DNA of 64,000 nucleotides from Thermodesulfobacteriaceae bacterium (GTDB taxonomy: Bacteria > Desulfobacterota > Thermodesulfobacteria > Thermodesulfobacteriales > Thermodesulfobacteriaceae): contig JANXAD010000002.1 of the NCBI GenBank assembly GCA_025062245.1, positions 23,275 through 87,274 on the forward strand, read 5' to 3'. Position 1 is the stretch's first letter. Each line of letters starts with the position of its first letter. A program made the translations under genes and the position numbers. Below, piece by piece: positions 1 through 8,252 of the stretch. Below the pieces are notes generated by a model, which ran no database searches, was not told the DNA's origin, and worked only from the letters and a program-made list of their open reading frames with translations.

Positions 1-2
1 CC

Positions 3-203
3 TATTTAAGAGTCTTAAAAGTAATTTATATGGATGAGGAAAAATTAACAGGAATTAATTATCGCTATGATTGGTCCTTTTTTATTCCCGTAGGTATTAC
101 CTCTATTTTAGTTCTTTTGATAGGAGTTTATCCTAAACCTCTCGTAGAATTTGTTCAAAGGACTCTATTTTTATATCTTTCTACCCTATATTTTCCTCAT
201 TAA
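3..203 (+). CDS. nuoN: NADH-quinone oxidoreductase subunit N, C-terminal fragment (gene cut by window start)
   Basis: An open frame enters from the left edge and ends at a TAA at 201-203. The 66 visible residues begin YLRVLKVIYMDEE and continue with a hydrophobic segment containing GVYPKPL. This resembles the last transmembrane helix region of the NuoN/MrpD-type antiporter-like subunits of complex I, where a YYLR.L..MY motif is followed by a final helix and a GxYP turn. The protein would be a proton-pumping membrane subunit. MrpD or NuoM paralogues cannot be excluded from so short a piece. The gene is followed by an intrinsic terminator, so it is probably the last gene of its operon. Confidence 0.6.
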   Translation, partial: YLRVLKVIYMDEEKLTGINYRYDWSFFIPVGITSILVLLIGVYPKPLVEFVQRTLFLYLSTLYFPH

Positions 204-239
204 ATTCTTAAAGCCTATCTCTATTTAAAAAATCAACTT

Positions 240-262
240 CCCGGTTTTAAAACCGGGTTTTA
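240..262 (+). terminator. Rho-independent terminator after the nuoN-like gene
   Basis: An 18-base perfect palindrome, CCCGGTTTTAAAACCGGG at 240-257, is followed by a T-rich tail. It lies 36 bases after the stop of the nuoN-like gene and before the flagellar block. Confidence 0.8.
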
Positions 263-324
263 TTCTATTTAGGCACTAATTTTGCAAAAAAATATAAGAG
301 AATTTTTAACCCTAAGGGGGCTAT

Positions 325-1857
325 ATGAATATTAATATCCTTTTTGGGGAACTTTTAAGATTAACAAATATAGAAGGTTCAGATCTTCCTTTTAATCAGG
401 AAAAAAATTCCCTATGGAAATTTTTACATGATTCTCAGTTCTTAAGTGTCTTACTTAATGCTTTAAATTTAAATCAAAATTTAGAAGAACCATCTGTGAA
501 AGATTTAAATTTAGATTTAGATAATTTAGATTTAGATAATTTAGATTTAGAAGATTTGAATTTAGATAATTTAGATTTAGAAAAATTGTCTGAAATTTCT
601 GTTTTATATGGTTATTCTTGGTTTAGTGAAGTTTTAAATAAGCTTAGCGAAAATGATGGCAATATGCCTCATAGCATAAATCAAGAAAAAAAAATAGAAA
701 AAATTTGGAGTTGGTTTGAAAGGAATGGATTAATAAATAACATAAAACAGGAAGAAACTTCAAAGGATATTGAATTAAGAGATTTAAATAAAGATGTTTA
801 TGAATTAGTTGAAGTTAAAACAAAGGAAAAAGAAAATGGGTTTATTGAAGTTAAGGAGAGGATGTTTAATCAAGTAGAAAATAGTTTTAATGAAGAAGGA
901 CAAATAAGTAGGAGTATAGAAAACAAGATAGATAATAAGATAAAACCAATTGAAAAAATAGAGAACTTTAAAGCTTTTTTATACGAAAATGAAAAAAATT
1001 TTGGATTAGAAGATTTTGAATTGGAAGATTTAAACATTAAGTTAGTTAAAATAGTTGATAGAAAGGAAGCTTTAATAGAGAGTAATAAACCAATGTGGAA
1101 AAATTTAGACAAAGAAGAGATTAAGGGAGTAAATCTTAAAGAGATTCAAAGTGAGATAAGAGAGATATCTAAAAAGTTTGACATAGAAAATGAAATAATG
1201 AACCATAAGGAAGATAAAGGTAATCAAAGATTTGATTTAGAAACTTATTTAGGAGAAGAGGTGCAGAGTATAGGAAAGGAATATAAGGAGAGTGAGAAAG
1301 ATGATATAAAGATGGGAAAAGATTTTGATAGGGGTTTTAAGGTTGAAGTGAAGGAAGTGGAATGGGATAGGGTAGAATTCTTGAAATTAGGAGAAGGAAT
1401 TAAGGAGACGGAGGTAAAAGAGGTAAGTAATTTAAAAGTTCGTGGATTAATTGAGATGCTTAAGAATGAGGTATTAAAGACTAAGGAGAGGGTAGAGGGT
1501 AAAGGGGTAATTGAAATTAGGGATGAAGTATTAGGGAATATGGAAATAGAAGTAGAAGTTGATAATGGAGAGGTAAGGATAATAAGTAAGGTAGATAAAC
1601 CAGAAATAGTTCAAGAGTTTAGAAGTTATAGTTTAGAAATAAAGCAAAGTTTAGAGGAGGTAGGATTAAAACTTAAGGACTTTCAGATATTTTTAGGCAC
1701 AAGTTTTGATAATATTTCTTCAGAGAGATATTTTAACTCCTATAGAAGAGGTAAAGAAAAGATGAATAGAGGGATTGATAATTTAGACCCAAGAGAATAT
1801 GAAGAAATTTCTGAGGGAAGAGAAAATTTGAAAGGTAACTTTTACTTTATAGTATAG
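325..1857 (+). CDS. FliK-like flagellar hook-length control protein
   Basis: A 510-residue, very charged (Lys/Glu-rich) protein. The central part looks disordered. About residues 60-90 carry a period-five Leu/Asp/Asn repeat. The C-terminal part (about 385-470) resembles the Flg_hook domain of FliK: a segment near EVLGNMEIEVEVDNGEV, then a helix near SLEIKQSLEEVGLKL, which matches the family pattern of LG.v.v....g.v.v followed by L...L...Gl.l. FliK proteins are secreted through the flagellar export apparatus and set hook length. The position directly before flgD and flgE is the usual one for fliK. A GGGGG ribosome site precedes the ATG. Sequence identity to fliK is carried only by the C-terminus and the context, so the call is moderate. 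Confidence 0.65.
   Translation: MNINILFGELLRLTNIEGSDLPFNQEKNSLWKFLHDSQFLSVLLNALNLNQNLEEPSVKDLNLDLDNLDLDNLDLEDLNLDNLDLEKLSEISVLYGYSWFSEVLNKLSENDGNMPHSINQEKKIEKIWSWFERNGLINNIKQEETSKDIELRDLNKDVYELVEVKTKEKENGFIEVKERMFNQVENSFNEEGQISRSIENKIDNKIKPIEKIENFKAFLYENEKNFGLEDFELEDLNIKLVKIVDRKEALIESNKPMWKNLDKEEIKGVNLKEIQSEIREISKKFDIENEIMNHKEDKGNQRFDLETYLGEEVQSIGKEYKESEKDDIKMGKDFDRGFKVEVKEVEWDRVEFLKLGEGIKETEVKEVSNLKVRGLIEMLKNEVLKTKERVEGKGVIEIRDEVLGNMEIEVEVDNGEVRIISKVDKPEIVQEFRSYSLEIKQSLEEVGLKLKDFQIFLGTSFDNISSERYFNSYRRGKEKMNRGIDNLDPREYEEISEGRENLKGNFYFIV
502..585 (+). repeat. 15-bp tandem repeat inside the fliK-like gene
   Basis: Repeated units of the type TTAGATAATTTAGAT encode a run of five-residue units such as NLDLD and NLDLE. 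The peptide pattern (D/N)LxLx resembles pentapeptide repeats, but there are only five to six units. Confidence 0.7.
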
Positions 1858-1867
1858 GGGGAAAAAA

Positions 1868-2524
1868 ATGGTAAACCAGGTTGAGGAAAAAATTTCCCAG
1901 GTAGCTAACTTAAGTAGAGTTCCTAAAAAGGTTTTAGAAAAGGAAGATTTTATAAAACTTTTTATTACTCAACTTCAGTATCAGGATCCCATGAAACCTA
2001 TTGAAAATCACGAAATGGCTACCCAATTAGCTCTTTTTAATCAGGTGGATCAACTTTTTAATCTAAATGATTCTCTTAATCAGATAAAGGATGTTATGCA
2101 GACCCTTAGTTTAAATACAGTTAGTTCTTTGGTGGGAAAAAAAGTTAGAATAGAATCTGATCTTGGAAGGGTAGAAGGTGGAAAATTTTTGGGAGGTGAA
2201 TTTTATTTAGAAGAACCAGCCAATAAGGTTCAAATTGTTATTAAGGATGAAACTGGAAAATTAGTTAAGAATATAGAGATGAAGGGATTAAGTAAGGGTG
2301 TTCACCAAATTGAGTGGGATGCTACAGACCAAAATGGAAATAGGGTTTCCGATGGGAATTATTACTTTTCAGTTCAAATTGAAGAAGGAAAAAACAAAAA
2401 ACTTCTTACTCCTATCATGGTTGGAAGGATTACAAGTGCTAAGTTAGGGAAAGATTTGAAACTTGTGTTTAATGAGAAGTTTTTAATAACCTTAGATCAA
2501 GTGCAAGAACTTTTAGGAGGTTAG
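1868..2524 (+). CDS. flgD: Flagellar hook assembly scaffold FlgD
   Basis: A 218-residue protein with the FlgD N-terminal signature: FIKLFITQLQYQDPMKP (about residues 28-44) and then the ATQLALFNQVDQL helix. The C-terminal half has the FlgD Tudor/FnIII-type region, including HQIEWDATDQNGNRVSDGNY. FlgD is exported and caps the growing hook so that FlgE subunits can assemble. The length is typical. It starts 11 bases after the fliK-like gene behind a GGGG-rich ribosome site, and flgE follows 4 bases after its stop, so the genes are cotranscribed. Confidence 0.93.
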   Translation: MVNQVEEKISQVANLSRVPKKVLEKEDFIKLFITQLQYQDPMKPIENHEMATQLALFNQVDQLFNLNDSLNQIKDVMQTLSLNTVSSLVGKKVRIESDLGRVEGGKFLGGEFYLEEPANKVQIVIKDETGKLVKNIEMKGLSKGVHQIEWDATDQNGNRVSDGNYYFSVQIEEGKNKKLLTPIMVGRITSAKLGKDLKLVFNEKFLITLDQVQELLGG

Positions 2525-2528
2525 TTAA

Positions 2529-3920
2529 ATGAGTCTTATAGGAAGTTTATTTATAAGTTATTCAGGTCTTTATACTAATACTATAGCTACCAAGGTTACT
2601 GCAGATAACCTTTCTAATTTAAATACTACGGGATTTAAGGGTAGTAGGTGCGAGTTTTTAAATGAAGTGGTAGGAAGTAATCAAGAGGTTATGAGGTGTG
2701 AGGGATACGGAAGTTTTGTTAAGAGTATAAGCACTATTTATACGCAAGGTGGTCTTCAAACTACCGATATACCTACGGATTTGGCTATTTTAGGTAAGGG
2801 TTTTTTTATAGTAAAGGACACTAAAGGGAACATCTTTTATACTCGGGATGGGCAGTTTTATGTCAATGAGGTAGATGAAAACAATTTTGCCTTACAAAAT
2901 AGCTTAGGAATGTATTTACTTGGAGCAGAACCGGATGCCAAAACTATGGATTTAAATGTTCTTAAACCCTATTTAATTCCCAAGTTAATGCCTCCTAAGG
3001 GGAGTTCTAAAATTTCTGCCCAACTTATTTTTGATAGCCGAATAACTGCTAATACCAGAAATCTTTTAGAAAATTATAGCTTTGATAAGGATAATCCTTT
3101 GGTGCCCCTAAAGGACGGAGAATATGATTATGTTTGGGAATTTACCATTTATGATACTTATGGAACTAAGGTTAATTTGAGGCTTTATGCAGATAGAGGA
3201 GAAAATATAAACGAATATGAAGTGCTTCTTTCTTTATCGGATCCCACTTTGGATAAAAGAGGAGAGGGTCCTTATAAGGGAGCCTTTCTTTATGGCAAGC
3301 TAACTTTTGGGGCTGCAGGAGATGTAATTTCTGCAGAATTTTCACAGATCTCAGATACGGAAGGAACGCTCACTCCCATAGACTTAATTCAAACAGGATA
3401 TCCTGAGTTTATACTTAACCTAGAGGGTAATAACCAAAAGATTACTTTAGATCTTGGTTTTAAAGTGAGAGAGGATGGAACCATAGAAAGAAAGATAAAT
3501 GCCAGTGCTCTTATGGCTAATGCCTTTTCTCAACTTTTTTACGATCAGGATGGGTATCCTTTAGGAGTTTTTGATAGAATTGAAATCATAACGGAAGAAG
3601 GGCTTATAATAGCCTGGTATACTAATCAACAGCAAGCAGATGTTTCTCGTATTTTTTTAGCAGACTTTACAGGATACGAAGGAAGTCTTGAAAAGGTAGG
3701 TAATAACTTATTCAGAACTAAAGTAGGAATAAAACCCTTTATTTTTGCTCCCAGTTCTTCTGAAAGGGGAAGAATTATGTCAGGAGCTCTTGAAACTTCA
3801 AATGTGGATATAGCTAACGAAATGCTCAATCTCATAGTATTACAAAGGGCTTTTCAGAGTAATGCTCGGGTTATGACTACGGCAGACCAAATGATGGAGG
3901 ACTTTATAAGGCAGGTATAA
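2529..3920 (+). CDS. Flagellar hook protein, FlgE type (first paralogue)
   Basis: A 463-residue axial protein. The N-terminal rod-type motif (LSNLNTTGFKGSR, about residues 28-40) and the C-terminal SNVDIANEMLNLIVLQRAFQ helix are hallmarks of the FlgE/FlgF/FlgG family. The length suggests a hook protein rather than the roughly 260-residue rod proteins. An AGGAGG site lies just upstream of the ATG. A second, longer paralogue follows after 54 bases. The two differ in central domain size; which one forms the main hook cannot be told from sequence. This one could be a junction or alternative hook subunit. Confidence 0.8.
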   Translation: MSLIGSLFISYSGLYTNTIATKVTADNLSNLNTTGFKGSRCEFLNEVVGSNQEVMRCEGYGSFVKSISTIYTQGGLQTTDIPTDLAILGKGFFIVKDTKGNIFYTRDGQFYVNEVDENNFALQNSLGMYLLGAEPDAKTMDLNVLKPYLIPKLMPPKGSSKISAQLIFDSRITANTRNLLENYSFDKDNPLVPLKDGEYDYVWEFTIYDTYGTKVNLRLYADRGENINEYEVLLSLSDPTLDKRGEGPYKGAFLYGKLTFGAAGDVISAEFSQISDTEGTLTPIDLIQTGYPEFILNLEGNNQKITLDLGFKVREDGTIERKINASALMANAFSQLFYDQDGYPLGVFDRIEIITEEGLIIAWYTNQQQADVSRIFLADFTGYEGSLEKVGNNLFRTKVGIKPFIFAPSSSERGRIMSGALETSNVDIANEMLNLIVLQRAFQSNARVMTTADQMMEDFIRQV

Positions 3921-3974
3921 TTAAAGAAAAAAGTTTTATAACCGATATAAAAAATTATAAAGGAGGTTGAGGCT

Positions 3975-5543
3975 ATGGGTTTAACAGATGCCCTATATAC
4001 TGGAACAAGTGGACTTAGGGCTCTTGGACACGGGATGAGCGTAATAGGAGATAATGTTTCCAATTTAAATACTACAGGATTTAAGGGTGCAAGAATCACT
4101 TTTAGCGATGTAATGGCTCAAAGTATTAATACAGCTGCGGGTTCAGGTCAATTAGGAAGGGGAGCTAATATTCAAGCTCTCTATGCTCAGTTTACTCAAG
4201 GAGCCTTTGAAACCACTGCTAATCCCACAGATATGGCTATAGCAGGGGCTGGATTTTTTATTTTAAGAAATCCTCAAGCAGTAGGTGGAGTTTTCTACAG
4301 CCGAGATGGACAATTTATAGTGGATAAGGAAGGCTTTTTAGTTAATCCACAGGGTTTAAGGGTTCAAGGTTGGAGGATTGATGAAGTAACTAATGACATT
4401 GTAGGAACCTTAACAGATATAAGAATTGATAGAACCTCCCCTCCAGTTAAGAGCACTAAAATTGATGTAATTACCAATTTAGATGCCAGAGAAGAAAGAA
4501 TAGATATAGGAGCTTTCGATATTAATAATAATACTCTTTATGCCCTTTGGGATGCAACCCAAGGAGATGAGCCTATTTCTTCTACAGTTTATACCTATAG
4601 AACCTCTCTTTTAATTTATGATTCTCTGGGAACCCCCCATGAAATCACTATTTATTATCGTCCTGTAAAGGTTACCATTGGAAATGAAACTAAAAGTGTG
4701 TATGAATTTTTAGTAACCTGTAATCCTAATGAGGACATGAGACAGTTTGCAAGAGAAGACTTAAATCAGGGAAAAGAAGGAGTTTTAATGTATGGGATGC
4801 TTGAGTTTGATACTCAAGGAAATGTGATAAGATTTTTAAATACCTATAGACTAAATCCTGAAACCGGAGATTTGGTGCGATTAGTGGATGAAACCGGACT
4901 TCCTGATGATGACACTTCAGATGAAGATGTAGAATTTAGTGATGGTTCCTTTGGTGCTCTTGGGCCCACTGGCTATCCCTTAATGATTGCAGACTTTTTA
5001 GGAATAAATATAGATACTAACATACCTAAATCTCAGGCTCGGGAACAACTTCAACTAATAGAGCTAAATTTTGGATACTATTATAAAACTCTTACAGATA
5101 ACCAGGTAAGGCAAGAAGCTATAAGAACTACCCAATATGCAGCTCCTTCTGCTACTATTTTTTATGATCAAAATGGTTTTGGACCAGGTGCCTTAGAAAA
5201 TATTGCAGTAGATAACGAAGGAAGAATAAGTGGAGTTTATTCTAATGGCAGAATAGTTCCTCTTTGGATGGTAGGTTTAGCTAATTTTAATGCTCCTGAA
5301 AGGCTTCAAAAGGTAGGAAGTAATCTCTTTAGAGAAACTACCCATTCTGGTCCTCCTTTAACTGGAAAACCTGGAACTACTGGTTTGGGAACCATTGCTC
5401 CCAACTCTCTTGAACAATCAAATGTTGATTTGGGAGAACAATTTGTAAAAATGATTATCTTCCAAAGAGGCTTTCAAGCTGATGCAAGAATTATTACGGT
5501 TTCAGATAGCATGCTTGAGGAGCTTATCAACCTTAAAAGGTAA
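3975..5543 (+). CDS. flgE: Flagellar hook protein FlgE (second, longer paralogue)
   Basis: A 522-residue protein with the conserved N-terminal motif NVSNLNTTGFKGARITFSDV and the C-terminal motif LEQSNVDLGEQFVKMIIFQR found in hook proteins. The middle carries the variable surface domains exposed on the hook. The AAAGGAGGTTGAGGCT site upstream supports the ATG at 3975. It is the last gene of the fliK-like-flgD-flgE-flgE block. Its length and its start LYTGTSGLRALGHGMSVIGDN are closer to canonical FlgE than those of the upstream paralogue, so it is the better candidate for the main hook subunit. Confidence 0.87.
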   Translation: MGLTDALYTGTSGLRALGHGMSVIGDNVSNLNTTGFKGARITFSDVMAQSINTAAGSGQLGRGANIQALYAQFTQGAFETTANPTDMAIAGAGFFILRNPQAVGGVFYSRDGQFIVDKEGFLVNPQGLRVQGWRIDEVTNDIVGTLTDIRIDRTSPPVKSTKIDVITNLDAREERIDIGAFDINNNTLYALWDATQGDEPISSTVYTYRTSLLIYDSLGTPHEITIYYRPVKVTIGNETKSVYEFLVTCNPNEDMRQFAREDLNQGKEGVLMYGMLEFDTQGNVIRFLNTYRLNPETGDLVRLVDETGLPDDDTSDEDVEFSDGSFGALGPTGYPLMIADFLGINIDTNIPKSQAREQLQLIELNFGYYYKTLTDNQVRQEAIRTTQYAAPSATIFYDQNGFGPGALENIAVDNEGRISGVYSNGRIVPLWMVGLANFNAPERLQKVGSNLFRETTHSGPPLTGKPGTTGLGTIAPNSLEQSNVDLGEQFVKMIIFQRGFQADARIITVSDSMLEELINLKR

Positions 5544-5620
5544 AACCTTGAAGTTTGACTAATTTTGTGCTAAGCTTTTCCGAGGCTGAGAAAAAATTGG
5601 GTTAAGGGAGGATAGGGGTC

Positions 5621-6904
5621 ATGGGATTGCGTTCTAAGGTTTTTTATGAAAGAGCCCTTAAAGTTATTCCTGGAGGAGTAAATAGTCCAGTTAGAGCTTG
5701 TAGGGCTGTAAAAGGTGAGCCTATTTTTTTTGAAAAAGGAGAGGGTGCCTATCTAATAGATGTAGATGGAAATCGTTATTTGGATTATGTTTGTTCCTGG
5801 GGACCTTTAATTTTGGGACATGCCCATCCTGAAGTTATAGCAGGAATTTATTTTGCAAGCAAAAAAGGAACCAGCTTCGGAGCTCCAACTTGGTTGGAAG
5901 TTGAACTGGCAGAATTAATAAAAAGCTGTATCCCTTCTATAGAAAAGTTGCGCTTAGTTAATTCTGGAACTGAAGCTACTATGAGTGCTATAAGACTTGC
6001 CAGAGCCTATACAGGAAGAAAAAAAATTATTAAATTTGAAGGGTGTTATCATGGACATGTAGATTCTCTTTTAGTTAAAGCTGGTTCAGGACTGGCGACT
6101 TTTGGGATTCCTGCTAGCCCCGGCATACCAGAAGAGCTTACTGCTCATACCTTAAACCTTCCTTTTAATGATTTTGAAGCTGTTAAAAAGGCTTTTGAAA
6201 CTTATGGAAGAGAAGTAGCAGGGGTAATTGTAGAGCCTGTTCCAGGAAATATGGGTGTAGTTTTACCTAAGGAGAGTTTCTTAGAATTTTTAAGAGAAAT
6301 AACTCAAAAATACGAAGCCCTTCTTATTTTTGATGAGGTGATTACAGGATTTAGACTGGGTCTTTCTGGAGCTCAAGGAAGATACAATATTTCTCCAGAC
6401 TTAACTTGTCTTGGGAAAATTATAGGAGGGGGGTTACCTGTAGGAGCCTATGGGGGAAAGGAAGAAATTATGAATCTCGTAGCCCCAGAAGGGCCAGTTT
6501 ATCAAGCAGGAACTCTTTCTGGAAATCCTATAGCAGTTTCTGCAGGACTTGCAACTCTTAAGGAACTTTTAAAACCAGGGACCTATGAAAAATTAGAGAA
6601 AGTTTCCCATTTTCTTGAAGAGGAATTAAAGGAAGTTTTAAAAAGTTTAGGACTTTCCTATAGGATTTCTCGTGCTGGGTCTATGTTAACCCTGTTTTTT
6701 ACCGAAAAAGAAGTGATTAATTTTGAAACAGCTCTAAGCTGTGATACAGAAAAGTTTGCTCTCTTTTGGCAAGGGATGCTTAAAGAGGGTATATATCTTC
6801 CGCCTTCTCAGTTTGAAGCTTGGTTTATATCCTTAGCTCATAAGGAAGAAGATATTAATCAAACGATTAAAGCTGTTTATAAGGTTTTAAAAGAAATAGG
6901 CTAA
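5621..6904 (+). CDS. hemL: Glutamate-1-semialdehyde 2,1-aminomutase
   Basis: A 427-residue PLP enzyme that converts glutamate-1-semialdehyde to 5-aminolevulinate, the C5-route precursor of haem, sirohaem and cobalamin. Visible signatures are VIPGGVNSPVRA near the N-terminus, the YHGHVDSLL segment, the cofactor Asp in LLIFDEVITGFR, and the Schiff-base lysine in LGKIIGGGLPVGA. Length and start are standard, with GGGAGG ahead of the ATG. It is convergent with ilvC, with only 5 bases between the stops, and no clear hairpin separates them. Confidence 0.97.
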   Translation: MGLRSKVFYERALKVIPGGVNSPVRACRAVKGEPIFFEKGEGAYLIDVDGNRYLDYVCSWGPLILGHAHPEVIAGIYFASKKGTSFGAPTWLEVELAELIKSCIPSIEKLRLVNSGTEATMSAIRLARAYTGRKKIIKFEGCYHGHVDSLLVKAGSGLATFGIPASPGIPEELTAHTLNLPFNDFEAVKKAFETYGREVAGVIVEPVPGNMGVVLPKESFLEFLREITQKYEALLIFDEVITGFRLGLSGAQGRYNISPDLTCLGKIIGGGLPVGAYGGKEEIMNLVAPEGPVYQAGTLSGNPIAVSAGLATLKELLKPGTYEKLEKVSHFLEEELKEVLKSLGLSYRISRAGSMLTLFFTEKEVINFETALSCDTEKFALFWQGMLKEGIYLPPSQFEAWFISLAHKEEDINQTIKAVYKVLKEIG

Positions 6905-6909
6905 AAAAT

Positions 6910-7908
6910 TTATTCTTCAGGTTTTTTAATCCAAGGCATAAGGGCTCTTAGTTTTTTTCCTATTTCTTCTATAGGATGTTCAGCCTCCTTTCTTCTTAAA
7001 GCATTTAAAACTGGTCTTCCAGCTTGATTTTCAAGAATCCACTCTCTGGCAAACTCTCCGCTTTGAATTTCCTTTAAAATCTTTTTCATCTCAGCTCTTA
7101 CAGCTTCATTTATAACCCTTGGGCCTCTGGTTAAGTCTCCATATTCAGCAGTATCACTTATGGAATATCTCATAAAAGAAAGGCCTCCTTCATAGATTAA
7201 ATCTACGATAAGTTTAAGCTCATGTAGACATTCAAAGTAAGCTATTTCAGGTTGATATCCTGCTTCTACCAGGGTTTCAAATCCAGCTTTAATTAGGGCT
7301 GAAACTCCTCCACAAAGAACTACTTGTTCGCCAAAAAGATCGGTTTCAGTTTCTTCTTTAAAGGTAGTTTTTATTACTCCTGCTCTGGTTCCACCAATTC
7401 CTTTGGCGTAGGCTAAGGCTTTAGTGAAAGCTTCCCCTGTGGCATCTTGATAGATAGCTAACAAACAGGGCACTCCTGCTCCCTTTTCAAATTCTCTTCT
7501 CACTAAATGTCCAGGTCCCTTGGGGGCAACCATAGCTACATCTATCTCCTTAGGAGGCACAATTTGATTATAGTGAATGTTAAAACCATGAGCAAAAAGA
7601 AGCATCTTTCCTGGTTTTAAAACCGGTTCAATTTCCTCTTTGTATATCAAAGGTTGAGCTTGATCTGGAAGAAGAAACATGATAAGGTCTGCCTTTTCAC
7701 AGGCTTCTCTTATAGGAAGAGGCTCAAATCCTTGAGATTGAGCTCTTTTCCAACTCTTACTTTCTGGTTTTAAACCAACCACTACTTTAAGTCCAGAGTC
7801 TCTTAAATTTAAGGCATGAGCATGTCCCTGACTTCCATATCCCAAAACAGCTATCATTTTGTCCTTTAAGACCGAAAGGTCAGCATCTTTGTCTGTATAA
7901 ATCTCCAT
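6910..7908 (-). CDS. ilvC: Ketol-acid reductoisomerase (class I)
   Basis: A 332-residue enzyme of valine, leucine and isoleucine synthesis that isomerises and reduces acetolactate or acetohydroxybutyrate using NAD(P)H and Mg2+. The Rossmann motif [13 protein letters not shown] lies near residue 24. The acidic metal ligands are in the ETDLFGEQ segment, and the [16 protein letters not shown] helix follows. The length is that of class I enzymes. A TTTAAAAAAGAGGAGG-type site precedes the ATG. It stands alone here; ilvB, ilvH and ilvD are not in the window. A decayed mobile element lies directly upstream, so its promoter must fall within about 70 bases or inside that element. Confidence 0.97.
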   Translation of the reverse strand: MEIYTDKDADLSVLKDKMIAVLGYGSQGHAHALNLRDSGLKVVVGLKPESKSWKRAQSQGFEPLPIREACEKADLIMFLLPDQAQPLIYKEEIEPVLKPGKMLLFAHGFNIHYNQIVPPKEIDVAMVAPKGPGHLVRREFEKGAGVPCLLAIYQDATGEAFTKALAYAKGIGGTRAGVIKTTFKEETETDLFGEQVVLCGGVSALIKAGFETLVEAGYQPEIAYFECLHELKLIVDLIYEGGLSFMRYSISDTAEYGDLTRGPRVINEAVRAEMKKILKEIQSGEFAREWILENQAGRPVLNALRRKEAEHPIEEIGKKLRALMPWIKKPEE

Positions 7909-7980
7909 TTTTAAACCTCCTCTTTTTTAAAATTGGAAATTTTCCAAAATATAACACCTAAATAGGAAGTTTACAAGAAA

Positions 7981-8227
7981 ATGTATGAGTCCACAGGTTT
8001 TGGGATTGAGGATTTGGGACTGTGCCCTGTTAAAGTTCTCTAAATCTTAAAACAACTTTTCCCCCCTATACTCTATAAAATCCTTCTTTAAGGTCTTTTT
8101 CTAAATCTTTACCTAACTTTAAGCCTAAAGAGAAGCCGGAAATCTCATACTTAACCTTTTAATCTTTTTAAGGAATAGATTCTTTTTAAGGACTTTTTAT
8201 TTTTCCGAAGGAGATGGAACTTATGCA
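7981..8227 (-). mobile_element. Short MITE-like derivative of a decayed transposon (copy A)
   Basis: About 247 bp bounded by ATGTATGAGTCCA at 7981-7993 and TGGAACTTATGCA at 8215-8227. These are imperfect inverted repeats of each other. Inner sequence near the left end (CCCTGTTAAAG, then TATACTCTATAAAATCC) matches, in inverse orientation, the end of the copy near 24.8 kb and the copy near 36.2 kb. Most of the transposase region is missing. It fills the gap between ilvC and the next gene. Confidence 0.75.
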
Positions 8228-8252
8228 GAGGGCTTGGAGGAAAAAAAGAATT

